Shown here piece after piece: positions 35,601 through 44,083 of a stretch of DNA of 64,000 nucleotides. This DNA is from Neisseriaceae bacterium (GTDB lineage Bacteria > Pseudomonadota > Gammaproteobacteria > Burkholderiales > Chromobacteriaceae). The stretch lies in NCBI GenBank assembly GCA_027489245.1, contig JAIYAC010000024.1:1-64000 (forward strand), given 5' to 3'. A program made the position numbers and the translations under genes. Each line of letters starts with the position of its first letter. The first letter of the stretch is position 1. The notes under the pieces are model-generated. The model saw only the letters and a list, made by a program, of their open reading frames with translations, was not told the DNA's origin and searched no databases.

Positions 35601-38600
35601 GGCCAGTACCCGGTCCAGGCTGAGCTCGCCGGACAGGGCTCGGGTGGCTTTCAGGATGGAGGCCAGGTCGAGCGAGCCGGTGCTGTCTGTCGCGGTGTGG
35701 CTGCCGGGTGTGTGTGCGGGCGGCGTGCTGGCATCCGCTGGCGGCTGGGCGAGCTGCACGCCAGCGGCCTGGTAGTGCTGCTGCAGCTGGCTGGCTTTGC
35801 CACTGGCCCCCCAGGCCTGGTAGCCCTGCCAGGCTTGCGTCAGGAAGAGCTGGGCAATGGCAGGTTGGCCGCAGCTTAGCCAGTAGTCGCCATAGTTTTC
35901 GCAGGCCATGGCGGCGATATGGGCAAAACCGTGCCGGTTGGCGTGCTCTATGGCTTGCTGGTAGTGCTGTTGCGCCGCGAGCGGCTGCTCGTGCAGCCGG
36001 GCTTGTTCGGCCTGCAGCAGGCTGTTGCGGGCGGCGAAGTTGTCCGGGCACAGCGTGGCCCAGTGCGCATGACGGGCCAGGCAGGCGGCCAGCGTCGCTT
36101 GCCAGTGCGCCCGCTCGGGGTGCGCCGGCTGTTCGCGCAGGGCGCGGGCCAGAATCAGGCCGCTGTAGAACGTGGCTTCGGCTTCCTTGAACTGGCCGGC
36201 AACGTTGGCCGCAATGTGGGGTAGCTGGTCGGTCAGCGCGACCGCGTCGGGGCTGCGCAGCAGGTAGCCGGTAAACAGCTTGCTGAAATGGTAGTAGGCC
36301 AGGTGCAGCGGGCTGTGCTGGTAGTGCTGCAGGAAGTCTTGTTCGCTGAACGATTCGTCATCGAAGCTGTGCGGCTGGTAGCTTAGCCCCATCAGGCAGC
36401 ACAGCGGCTGTACGCTGCTGACACGGGTGCAGTCGTACATGTCTTGCCGGGCAGGGTTTTGCAGGCGTTGCAGGTCTTGCTCGCCCAGCTCCAGCAGGGC
36501 GGGCAGGTACTGGCCCTGCATGATGCGGTCGGTGCCGCGCACGGCCAGGATATAGCCCTCGTTCAGCAGGTCGCCGCTTTCCTGGCTCCAGTGCAGGGCC
36601 TCCTGGTAATAGCCGTTCAGGCTGCGCAGCGGGTGCTGCCAGTGCCCCAGTTTGCTGGCGTACAGGAAGTGGGTATTGCCGCGGATGGCAAGATGGGGCT
36701 GCTTGCTGGACAGTGCCAGCGCCTGCTGGCCCCACTGCTCGCCAACCTGGTACTGCTGGTGCAGCTGCCCCAGCGTAAAGCCGTACAGGGCGTAGGCGTA
36801 GGGCGACAGCTCGCTGTGGCCGTGCGTGAGCGATAGCCGGGTCATGTGCAGGATGGCGATGGCGTCCAGGGTAAGTTGGCCGGACAGGTAGGCGGCGTGG
36901 CTTACGCCAAACAGCAGCGCCATGGCAGCTTGCGCCGTGTGGTCGGTCATCTGGCCCAGCTCGTCCAGTACGGTGCAGTGGGGCAGGCCGTGCGCGGTGC
37001 CCAGCGCGTCTTCCAGTGCTTGCAGCTGGGTGGCTTGTTCGGCCTGGGTTGTGGGCAGGGTAATGCCCAGCCTGGCCAGGCCGTGGCGTTGCAACTGCAG
37101 GGCATCGTGAAAGCGCCCTTGCAGCAGGTATTGGTGCATCTGCACCAGATAGCCTTCGATTTGCGTGGCGGTGCAGGGGCTGTGGGCTTGCAGCTGCGGG
37201 TAGAGGCTGTCGGCCAGGGCAAACTGGCCGCAGTGGCTGGCGGCATCACACAGGCCCAGCAGGATAAGGCGCAGGTCGTTACTGGCGGCGTGGTCGGGTA
37301 GCAGCTGCTGTGCCAGCTGCATGTGGTGCAGGGCGGCGGGGTAGGCGGCTGCGCCTTGTGCCAGCTGGCCGGCTTTGTAGTTCAGGACGGCCAGCTGTTC
37401 GCGCTCGGCCGGGTCGTGCAGCAGTGATATGGCCGGGTTCAGCTGTTCCAGGATGGCGTACAGGTCATCTTGCAGCTGGGTGCTGTGCGCCAGCAGGCTG
37501 CGGCCAACCTTCAGGTGTTGCTGGAGCTGGCCGGCTTCGTCGCACAGGGCGTAGGCGGCTTGCTGGATACGGTCGTGTACAAAGCGGTAGTCGTCTTGCC
37601 CGGCGGTGCTGTCGTGGCTACCGTGGCGTATCAGTTCGTCGGCCAGTGCGGGTTTGAGCTGTAGTCGTGCACTGGCTGGCGGCAGGGCGGCAATGCGCGC
37701 TAGCTGGCTCAGGGTAAAGCGGTTACCCAGGGTGGCGGCCAGCTGGAGCAGGGCCTGGGTGTTGGCGGGCAGGCTGCGCAGCTTGTCTACCATCAGCGCC
37801 ACGACATTGTCGGTAAAGGCGGTGTTGTCCAGCGCTTGCTGTTGCCAGCACCAGCGCGCCTCGGCCGGGTGGTAGAACAGCAGGCCGCGGTCGTACAGGC
37901 TGCGCAGGAACTGGCGCAGGAAAAACGGGTTGCCCTGCGTTTTGTGCAGGCATAGCGTGGCCAGTGGGCTAATGCTGTCTACCGGGCATTGCAGGGTGTC
38001 GGCCAGCCATTGGCTGATGTGCTCTTGCGCCAGCGGCGCAATGTGCAGGGTTTGTACGGCGACGCCTTGTTGCGCCAGGGTGCTGTGCAGGCTTGCCAGC
38101 GGGTGAGCCGGCCCGGTTTCGTTGTCACGGTAGGCTCCCAGCAGCAGGATGTGCCGTGCTTGCGGGCTGGTGAGCAGCTGTTCTATCAGGCCCAGTGTGG
38201 CCGGGTCTGCCCATTGCAGGTCGTCCAGAAAGATCACCAGCGGGTGGTAGGGGCTGGCAAAGGTGGTGGCCAGGGTCAGCAGTAGCCGGTGTAGCCGGTG
38301 TTGTGCTTCTTGCGGTGGCAGCGACGGGCTGACGTGTTGGCTTGGCAGCAACAGGCCCAGCTCTGGTAGCAGGGTACACAGGATGTCGGTTTGTTCACCC
38401 AGTGCCTGGCGCAGTAGCTGCGACCACTGTGCCAGCTGGCTTTGCGGCAGGGTCAGCAGCTGGCGTAGCAAGTCCTGAAACGCCTGGATGACGGCTGCGT
38501 AGGGCGTGTGGCGTTTGTACTGCTCGCATTTACCCGCCACAAAGAAACTGCCTTGTTCGCTGGCGGGCTGGCGCAGGGCGTCGGCCAGGGCCGATTTACC

Positions 38601-39590
38601 CACCCCGGCGTAGCCACCCAGTAGCACCAGCTCGTTGTGCGGGCCACGGCAGCGCGCAAAAGCTTGTAGCAGCTGGTTTACCTGGTGGGCTCGCCCGTAC
38701 AGGTTACCCGGCAGGACGAGTTGGCCGCGCGGGCTGCCACTGGCGGCAGGGTTGTGTGCGGGCTGGGTGTCGGCCAGCAGCTGGCGGCACAGCTGCAGGT
38801 CATTTTTGAGCAGGGCGATGGTCTGGTAGCGGCGGTCCGGGTGTTTTTCCAGTAGCCGCTGTACCACGGCTACCAGCTGCGGCGGCAGGGCGGCGAAGGC
38901 GGGCAGCTGAAAGTCCGGGCTGCGTGCCAGGTGGCTGTGTACCAGCTCCATGGCGTCCTGGCTGTCGAAGGGCAGCCGGCCGCTGAGCAGCTGGTACAGG
39001 GTGACACCCAGCGAGTAGTAGTCGGCACGGTAACCCAGCGTATGGCTGGTGCGGCCGGTGTGCTCGGGCGAGCTGTAGGCCAGCGTGCCTTCGTGTAACG
39101 GCCCGGTGGGGTGCTCGTAGCTAGGCGGCTGGGCCAGGCCAAAGTCGATCAGCTGTAGCTGGTGCGTGTCGGCATTCCACACCATATTGGACGGGTTGAT
39201 ATCGCGGTGTACCAGCTGTGCCTGGTGTACGCAGTCCAGCGCATCGCAAAGCTGCAGGCTCATTTCCAGTACCAGCGCCGGTGGCAATGCCTGGCCGGCC
39301 TGCGCTAGCAGCTGGCTCAGCGCCACGCCACCGCAGTCTTCCAGCACCATCACCCAGTGCTGCTGGTGCTGCAGTAGGGCCAGCGGCTGCACGATGCCGG
39401 CGTGGGCAAAGCGCTGCAGACAGGCATACTCGGCCTGAAAGCGCGCCACCTCGGCGGGCTGTGGCTGCGGGTTGCGCAACACCTTCATGATGACAGGTTG
39501 GCCGCTTTGCCGGTGCTGGCTGCGGTAGATCAGCGAGGTGCCGCTATCGTGTAGCAGGCTGCCTGGGTGGTAAGCGGGCAGTGTGATCAT
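32625..39590 (-). CDS. Giant Ser/Thr kinase - AAA ATPase - hybrid histidine kinase
   Basis: 2321 residues. Order: Ser/Thr kinase (1-270; Lys36, HRD with Asp130, DFG 149-151), AAA/STAND ATPase (about 295-600; Walker A GYAGVGKSA with Lys332, Walker B FLDDLQWAD), a long helical TPR-like region (600-1290), GAF (about 1305-1460), PAS (about 1490-1600), HisKA with His1628 in SHEIRTPMN, HATPase (GTGLGLAI near 1813), receiver 1 (Asp1914), receiver 2 (Asp2056) and an HPt domain (His2179 in THSLKAAAAY). All key residues look intact. This multidomain family is known in proteobacteria and cyanobacteria, but signals and outputs are mostly unknown. Stop overlaps the diguanylate cyclase start. The 3' end (32640-32880) is more AT-rich than the rest. 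Confidence 0.95.
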   Translation of the reverse strand: MITLPAYHPGSLLHDSGTSLIYRSQHRQSGQPVIMKVLRNPQPQPAEVARFQAEYACLQRFAHAGIVQPLALLQHQQHWVMVLEDCGGVALSQLLAQAGQALPPALVLEMSLQLCDALDCVHQAQLVHRDINPSNMVWNADTHQLQLIDFGLAQPPSYEHPTGPLHEGTLAYSSPEHTGRTSHTLGYRADYYSLGVTLYQLLSGRLPFDSQDAMELVHSHLARSPDFQLPAFAALPPQLVAVVQRLLEKHPDRRYQTIALLKNDLQLCRQLLADTQPAHNPAASGSPRGQLVLPGNLYGRAHQVNQLLQAFARCRGPHNELVLLGGYAGVGKSALADALRQPASEQGSFFVAGKCEQYKRHTPYAAVIQAFQDLLRQLLTLPQSQLAQWSQLLRQALGEQTDILCTLLPELGLLLPSQHVSPSLPPQEAQHRLHRLLLTLATTFASPYHPLVIFLDDLQWADPATLGLIEQLLTSPQARHILLLGAYRDNETGPAHPLASLHSTLAQQGVAVQTLHIAPLAQEHISQWLADTLQCPVDSISPLATLCLHKTQGNPFFLRQFLRSLYDRGLLFYHPAEARWCWQQQALDNTAFTDNVVALMVDKLRSLPANTQALLQLAATLGNRFTLSQLARIAALPPASARLQLKPALADELIRHGSHDSTAGQDDYRFVHDRIQQAAYALCDEAGQLQQHLKVGRSLLAHSTQLQDDLYAILEQLNPAISLLHDPAEREQLAVLNYKAGQLAQGAAAYPAALHHMQLAQQLLPDHAASNDLRLILLGLCDAASHCGQFALADSLYPQLQAHSPCTATQIEGYLVQMHQYLLQGRFHDALQLQRHGLARLGITLPTTQAEQATQLQALEDALGTAHGLPHCTVLDELGQMTDHTAQAAMALLFGVSHAAYLSGQLTLDAIAILHMTRLSLTHGHSELSPYAYALYGFTLGQLHQQYQVGEQWGQQALALSSKQPHLAIRGNTHFLYASKLGHWQHPLRSLNGYYQEALHWSQESGDLLNEGYILAVRGTDRIMQGQYLPALLELGEQDLQRLQNPARQDMYDCTRVSSVQPLCCLMGLSYQPHSFDDESFSEQDFLQHYQHSPLHLAYYHFSKLFTGYLLRSPDAVALTDQLPHIAANVAGQFKEAEATFYSGLILARALREQPAHPERAHWQATLAACLARHAHWATLCPDNFAARNSLLQAEQARLHEQPLAAQQHYQQAIEHANRHGFAHIAAMACENYGDYWLSCGQPAIAQLFLTQAWQGYQAWGASGKASQLQQHYQAAGVQLAQPPADASTPPAHTPGSHTATDSTGSLDLASILKATRALSGELSLDRVLARLLDIVRENTGAQYARLLLHYQNHWLLEQGDSQRSKPDPVLLDARQHPQLPLSLLRYVIRTGEALIEGNLAASPRFHADPYVEQHQPGSVLCLPILRKQQVIGVLYLENRQTQHAFSHERLTFLRMLTLQALVSIDNARLYDNLERQVQERTARLNQIRLEQQAILDNALVGIAFVRDRIFQQCNLGFGQILGYPQGALDKQPTQLVYLSESDYQLTGHLTRSSYLETDMALRRQDGSAVWCAISAKLVNPADPDAGMVVVIMDISARKAAEQAMAESRQRAEDATRTKSLFLANMSHEIRTPMNAILGMARLALQRDPDLQVGHYLHKILANGEGLLQILNDILDFSKIEAGKLSLESVPFTLDSVLERVTDVMVLRIQGKPIEPICQMAANVPGRLIGDPLRLEQILCNLASNAAKFTERGQIALSVSVAEQDAHSVTLSFTMQDSGIGIEPALREQLFHSFTQADGSVTRRYGGTGLGLAICKQLANLMQGELLVDSQPGHGSRFTLRLTLPWQTDTAPDTPLPGRHILVVDDHPQARSALSNMLFSLGMQVSEASDGMAALARLHQACEQGQPVDLVLLDSQMPGWSGTDTLQRLRAARLPREPAVVMLTQPYGDNEDEQPAGLQGTLAKPPRPASVLTLLQSLAGHALPAPPDEKQRLALQLASLSSVAGCRVLLVDDNAINREVVLGMLEDSGLLIDIAENGVDAVDAVNIGHYDLVLMDIQMPMLDGFAATRQIRANPAHASLPIVALSAHAMVSDHQASLAAGMNDHLDKPIVPDELIAALLRWLPAHQPRRQLAATPRQGSHNLAQRLQYHFVSSYRQLPAKLQLLREAGDWAAIEYHTHSLKAAAAYVDAQRLARLASDIDSALRDHQRLAAEALLPELQDELEKTLHQLQAASSPPARSTVTPKTPLEQVRLLQHLQDKLKHADSRADEALAALFDAMPIDCHEHLINIGKLLDQIEYDQAYRQLQTLIKTLDLPIGSTA

Positions 39591-39975
39591 GGTGTGAGCC
39601 TGTGTTCCTGCGTGTGCGGTGTGCCGCCTGTGCGCATGCCTGCTTGCCTTGGGTGGGAGGCAGCCGGGTAGCTGGCGGGGTATCTGCTAGCTTTTTATAT
39701 AGAACATGTACTTATTTTATGATTTTGTGTGAAACAAAGGCCGATTTGCCACTAATTTGATGCAATTTGTATGGTCTGCTCGCTAGCTGTGGCATTTTAT
39801 GCAGACAGTCGGCGGCACCTGGCTGGCCACCAGGCAGCCAAGCACTGCGCCAAATGGCCTGCCAATGGCGTGCCAGGGTTGGCCGCAGCCTGCTTGCCGC
39901 CGCGCCACGCTTTCCCCGCCTTCCCCTATACGGTTAGAATCGGGCTTTGTTTTTCAATCATTCAGATTCCGCCAC
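39591..39975. promoter_or_regulatory. Divergent promoter region of the giant kinase and glyQ
   Basis: 385 bp without a convincing gene. Bases 39690-39775 are strikingly AT-rich and may hold the kinase promoter and regulator sites. TTAGAAT at about 39932-39940 is a possible -10 for glyQ. An exact copy of the dispersed word (plus orientation) lies at 39877-39886. No terminator or riboswitch is recognised. Confidence 0.45.
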
Positions 39976-40866
39976 ATGCTCACTTTCCAGGAAATCATCC
40001 TCACCCTGCAGCACTACTGGAACCGTCAGGGCTGCGCTTTGTTGCAGCCGTACGATACCGAAGTGGGCGCAGGCACCTCGCACACTGCCACCTTCCTGCG
40101 CGCCCTGGGCCCGGAGCCGTGGCACGCTGCCTACGTGCAGCCTAGCCGCCGCCCCAAAGATGGCCGCTACGGCGAAAACCCGAACCGCCTGTTCCAGCAT
40201 CACCAGTTCCAGGTGGTACTGAAGCCTTCGCCACCGGATATCCAGGACCTGTACCTGGGCTCGCTGCGCGAGCTGGGCATCGACCCGGCCATTCACGACA
40301 TCCGCTTTGTGGAAGACGACTGGGAAAACCCCACGCTGGGCGCCTGGGGCCTGGGCTGGGAAGTCTGGCTGAACGGCATGGAAGTGACCCAGTTCACCTA
40401 CTTCCAGCAAGTCGGCGGCCTGGACTGCAAGCCGGTACTGGGTGAAATCACCTACGGCCTGGAACGCCTGGCCATGTACCTGCAAGACATCGAAAACGTC
40501 TACGAGCTGGTGTGGACGCGCCTGCCGGACGGCACCGTGGTGACCTACGGCGACGTGTTCTTCCAGAACGAGTTCGAGCAATCGAAATACGCCTTCGAAG
40601 AAAGCAATGTCGAGCTGCTGTTCAAACAGTTTGCCGACTACGAAAGCGAAGCCAAACGCCTGCTGGACGCCGGCCTGCCGCTGCCGGGCTACGAAACCAT
40701 CCTGAAAGCCGGCCACACCTTCAACCTGCTGGATGCCCGTGGCGCCATTTCGGTCACCGAGCGTGCCGCCTACATCGGCCGCATCCGCAACCTGTCCCGC
40801 GGTGTGGCCCAGGCTTATTACGATGCGCGCGAAGCCCTGGGCTTCCCGATGTGCAGAAAAGACTAA
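39976..40866 (+). CDS. glyQ: Glycyl-tRNA synthetase alpha subunit
   Basis: 296 residues, the catalytic alpha chain of the bacterial alpha2beta2 glycyl-tRNA synthetase, which charges tRNA-Gly. Hallmarks: [35 protein letters not shown] and [17 protein letters not shown]. Length is close to the E. coli chain (303). The start at 39976 fits the family N-terminus but has little ribosome site. Three bases after its stop comes an unknown 155-residue gene, then glyS. Confidence 0.98.
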   Translation: MLTFQEIILTLQHYWNRQGCALLQPYDTEVGAGTSHTATFLRALGPEPWHAAYVQPSRRPKDGRYGENPNRLFQHHQFQVVLKPSPPDIQDLYLGSLRELGIDPAIHDIRFVEDDWENPTLGAWGLGWEVWLNGMEVTQFTYFQQVGGLDCKPVLGEITYGLERLAMYLQDIENVYELVWTRLPDGTVVTYGDVFFQNEFEQSKYAFEESNVELLFKQFADYESEAKRLLDAGLPLPGYETILKAGHTFNLLDARGAISVTERAAYIGRIRNLSRGVAQAYYDAREALGFPMCRKD

Positions 40867-40869
40867 GCC

Positions 40870-41337
40870 ATGAAGACAGCGGTAGCCTTTTTCACCCTGA
40901 TTGCGGTGCTGGCCGGCCTGACCTGGTACTTGGCCAGCCAGCAGGAAGCCCCGCAGCAGGAAGGCAACTTCCAGGTGTACCAAAGTGGTGACGCGCTGGA
41001 GCTGGCCATCGACCTGGACAGCATTGCCAATGTGAACGAAGGCCTTGTCCGCTTCATCAACCAGGAGCGTTACGCCGAGAAAAAGCAGGAAGACAGCCTG
41101 GGTATCAGCTACCAGGTACGCCGCCTTGAAGGCCGTGCCGATTGCCAGAACATGCAATACGCCTTTGTGAACACCAGCTACTGGACCAAGCGCAACCAGC
41201 ATGTCTACACCCAGATGTTCCAGCTGCAGCGCTTTAACTGGACCTTCGTGCCGGTGGAGCAGGGCTCCATCGCCGAAACCATGCTGAAGATTGTCTGCCG
41301 CCTGGCACCTAACGCCCCCAGCGAAAAGATTGAATGA
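40870..41337 (+). CDS. Hypothetical protein between glyQ and glyS
   Basis: 155 residues. An N-terminal hydrophobic segment (AFFTLIAVLAGLTWYLA) is a signal anchor, with the rest outside the cytoplasm. Two cysteines (in RADCQNM and KIVCRLA) could pair. The pattern VYQSGDALELAIDLDSI ... EDSLGISYQVRRLEGRADCQ ... resembles the surface-adhesin protein E fold (small extracytoplasmic beta domains), but this is a weak by-eye match. It begins three bases after glyQ and its stop overlaps the glyS start (ATGA), so it is translated as part of the synthetase operon although nothing links it to tRNA charging. Confidence 0.8.
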   Translation: MKTAVAFFTLIAVLAGLTWYLASQQEAPQQEGNFQVYQSGDALELAIDLDSIANVNEGLVRFINQERYAEKKQEDSLGISYQVRRLEGRADCQNMQYAFVNTSYWTKRNQHVYTQMFQLQRFNWTFVPVEQGSIAETMLKIVCRLAPNAPSEKIE

Positions 41338-43406
41338 CCATGACCCAACAAGCCACCTTGCTGATTGAGCTGCTCACCGAAGAGCTGCCGCCAAAAGCAC
41401 TGGAAAAGCTGGCCAACAGCTTTGCCGACACCATTACCGACGAGCTGAAAAAGCTGCAGTTTGCCGCGGCCGACGCGGCGGCCAACGTGTACGCCAGCCC
41501 GCGCCGCCTGGCGGTGCAGATTCCGGCTGTGGCCGCCATCCAGCCCGACCAGCACACCGTGCGCCGTGGCCCGGCGGTGTCTGCCGGCATGAAAGACGGC
41601 CAGCCGTCGCCCGCGCTGGCCGGTTTCGCCCGCTCCTGCGGCGTGGACGTGGCCGCGCTGACCACCGTGCACGACGGCAAGCAGGACGTGTACGCCTACG
41701 AATCCACCAAAGCCGGCGAGGCGCTGTCTGCCGTGCTGTCCGGCATCGTGGCCACCGCCCTGAAAAAGCTGCCAGCACCCAAGCTGATGCGCTGGGCCGA
41801 CCTGGACCTGCAATTCGTGCGCCCGGTGCACGGCCTGATGATGCTGCACGGCGAGCACGTGATCGCCGGCGAGGTTCTGGGCCTGCAAAGCCGCAACCTT
41901 ACCCGCGGCCACCGCTTCCTGTCTGCCGGTGACGTGACCGTGGCCAACGCCGATGCCTACGCCCGCACCCTGGCCGAGGAAGGCAAAGTCATTGCCAGCT
42001 TCACCGCCCGCCGCGAGCTGATCCGCCACAAGCTGGCCGAAGCCGCCGCCCGCCTGAACGCCACCATCGCCGCCCCGGACGCGCTGTTTGACGAAGTCAC
42101 CGGCCTGGTGGAATGGCCGGTGGTGCTGGAAGCCGGCTTCGAAGCCGAGTTCCTGAACGTGCCGCAGGAATGCCTGATTCTGACCATGCAGCAGAACCAG
42201 AAGTACTTCCCGCTGCTGGACGGCGAAGGCAAGCTGATGAACCGCTTCCTGCTGGTGTCCAACCTGCAGACAGACGACCCGCGCTACATCATCGGCGGCA
42301 ACGAGCGCGTACTGCGTGCCCGCTTGTCCGACGCCAAGTTCTTCTACGAGCAAGACCAGAAGCAGCGCCTGGACAGCGGCCTGCCGCGCCTGGCCAATGT
42401 GGTGTACCACAACAAGATCGGCAGCCAGCTGCAGCGTGTAGAACGCCTGCAGACCATTGCCGCCGCCATCGCCACCCAGCTGGGTGCCGACGCCACGTTG
42501 GCCGCACGCGCCGCCTATCTGGCCAAGGCCGATCTGGTGTCCGACATGGTGGGCGAGTTCCCCGAGCTGCAAGGCATCATGGGCCGCTACTACGCCCGCC
42601 TGGACGGTGAAGACGCCGCCGTGGCCGACGCCATCGAAGGCCACTACCACCCGCGCTTTGCCGGCGACAGCCTGCCGCAAGGCCCCATCGCTACCGCCGT
42701 GGCCCTGGCCGACAAGCTGGAAACTATCGTGGGTATCTGGGGCATTGGCCTGATTCCTACCGGCGACAAAGACCCGTTCGCGCTGCGCCGTGCCGCGCTG
42801 GGCGTGCTGCGCATGGTGCTGGAACAGCCGCTGGACCTGAAAGCGCTGATCGCCGACGCAGCGGCGGCTTTCCCGGCCGGCCTGCTGTCCGCCACCGTGG
42901 TGGACGAGGTGTACGCCTTCACGCTGGAACGCCTGAAAAACTACCTGGCCAACGACTACAAAGCCGACGAGATCGACGCCGTCCTGGCGCTGGCCCCGAC
43001 CCGGCTGAACGAAGTGGGCGCCGTCCTGGCCGCCGTGGCGCAGTTCAAGGCGCTGCCGGAAGCCGCTACCCTGGCTGCGGCCAACAAGCGCGTGAAGAAC
43101 ATCCTGAAAAAAGCCGAAGGCGATATCGCCACGGTGAACCCGGCGCTGTTTGCCGAGGACGCCGAGCGTGCGCTGTTTGAGGCCATCCAGGCACTGGCGC
43201 CTGCCGTGGAAGCGAAGTTTGCCGCCCACGACTTTGCCGGGGCGCTGACCCAGCTGGCGTCGCTGCGCGCGCCGGTAGATGCCTTCTTCGACGGCGTGAT
43301 GGTGATGGCCGACGACCTGGCCGTGCGCGGCAACCGTATTGCCCTGCTGGCCAGCCTGGCGGCACTGTTTAACCGTGTGGCGGATATCTCGCTGCTGGCG
43401 GAGTAA
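41334..43406 (+). CDS. glyS: Glycyl-tRNA synthetase beta subunit
   Basis: 690 residues, the beta chain, which binds tRNA-Gly and is required for activity. Hallmarks: LIELLTEELPPKALEKLA at the N-terminus, LRWADLDLQFVRPVHGL-like RWADLDLQFVRPVH, QNQKYFPLLD and the C-terminal DALR-type anticodon domain (DAFFDGVMVMADD). Length matches E. coli (689). Start either ATG 41334, overlapping the upstream stop, or ATG 41340; two residues differ. Operon: glyQ-orf-glyS. Confidence 0.98.
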   Translation: MTMTQQATLLIELLTEELPPKALEKLANSFADTITDELKKLQFAAADAAANVYASPRRLAVQIPAVAAIQPDQHTVRRGPAVSAGMKDGQPSPALAGFARSCGVDVAALTTVHDGKQDVYAYESTKAGEALSAVLSGIVATALKKLPAPKLMRWADLDLQFVRPVHGLMMLHGEHVIAGEVLGLQSRNLTRGHRFLSAGDVTVANADAYARTLAEEGKVIASFTARRELIRHKLAEAAARLNATIAAPDALFDEVTGLVEWPVVLEAGFEAEFLNVPQECLILTMQQNQKYFPLLDGEGKLMNRFLLVSNLQTDDPRYIIGGNERVLRARLSDAKFFYEQDQKQRLDSGLPRLANVVYHNKIGSQLQRVERLQTIAAAIATQLGADATLAARAAYLAKADLVSDMVGEFPELQGIMGRYYARLDGEDAAVADAIEGHYHPRFAGDSLPQGPIATAVALADKLETIVGIWGIGLIPTGDKDPFALRRAALGVLRMVLEQPLDLKALIADAAAAFPAGLLSATVVDEVYAFTLERLKNYLANDYKADEIDAVLALAPTRLNEVGAVLAAVAQFKALPEAATLAAANKRVKNILKKAEGDIATVNPALFAEDAERALFEAIQALAPAVEAKFAAHDFAGALTQLASLRAPVDAFFDGVMVMADDLAVRGNRIALLASLAALFNRVADISLLAE

Positions 43407-43411
43407 GTTCG

Positions 43412-43501
43412 TTTTCGCCACGGACACACGCGGAAGGCACAGAAGACGGCACGTAGCCGGGTTTTCGCTTCCGTGTTTTCTGTGTGCTTTCGTGGCGAAA
43501 A
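43412..43501. repeat. 90-bp imperfect inverted-repeat element
   Basis: Ends in perfect 11-base inverted repeats TTTTCGCCACG (43412-43422) and CGTGGCGAAAA (43491-43501), with imperfect pairing further in (CACACGCGGAAG... against CTTCCGTGTTTTCTGTGTG). It fills most of the gap between glyS and gmhB. The plus-strand side lacks a T-run, so it is not a standard terminator for glyS. A partial third arm TTTTCGTGGCC follows at 43513. A small palindromic or MITE-like element is possible. Confidence 0.55.
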
Positions 43502-43535
43502 AGGCATTTTAATTTTCGTGGCCTAAAAGGACACC

Positions 43536-44078
43536 ATGAAACTTGTCATCCTCGACCGCGACGGCGTGATCAACCAGGATCGCGACGACTTCGTCAAGAA
43601 CACCATGGAATGGCAGCCGCTGCCGCGCAGCCTGGAAGCCATTGCCAACCTGACCCAGGCCGGCTGGCGCGTGGTGGTGGCCACCAACCAGAGCGGCATC
43701 GGCCGTGGCCTGTTCGACATGCACGCGCTGAACGCCATGCACGAAAAAATGCACCGCCTGGTGAACCAGGCCGGCGGCCGTATCGATGCGGTGATCTTCT
43801 GCCCGCATACCGCCGACGACCAGTGCGACTGCCGCAAACCCAAGCCCGGCATGGTGCACGAGGTGATGGAACGCTTTAATGTGCGCGGCGATGGCCTGCC
43901 CATGGTAGGCGACAGCCTGCGCGACCTGCAGGCGGTAGCCGAAGTCGGCGGCCTGCCGCTACTGGTGCGCACCGGCAAAGGCCTGCGCACGCTGGACAAA
44001 GGCGGGCTGCCCGCCGGCACGCAGGTATTCGACGACCTGTTCGACGCGGCAGACTACCTGATCAACCTGGACAACTGA
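43536..44078 (+). CDS. gmhB: D-glycero-beta-D-manno-heptose-1,7-bisphosphate 7-phosphatase
   Basis: 180 residues, HAD-family. Removes the 7-phosphate during ADP-heptose synthesis for the lipopolysaccharide core. The nucleophile motif LDRDGVIN (Asp7, Asp9), ATNQSGIGRG, the zinc-finger-like CPHTADDQCDCRKPKPGM and MVGDSLRDLQA are all present; the Cys/His cluster separates GmhB from histidinol phosphatase. AAAAGGA upstream of the ATG. It starts a run with an acyltransferase gene five bases downstream. Confidence 0.95.
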   Translation: MKLVILDRDGVINQDRDDFVKNTMEWQPLPRSLEAIANLTQAGWRVVVATNQSGIGRGLFDMHALNAMHEKMHRLVNQAGGRIDAVIFCPHTADDQCDCRKPKPGMVHEVMERFNVRGDGLPMVGDSLRDLQAVAEVGGLPLLVRTGKGLRTLDKGGLPAGTQVFDDLFDAADYLINLDN

Positions 44079-44083
44079 GTGCC

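Noticed and set aside
41205..43427. A 740-codon open frame opposite glyS
   Set aside because: Antisense shadow of glyS with low-complexity Gly/His/Gln composition.
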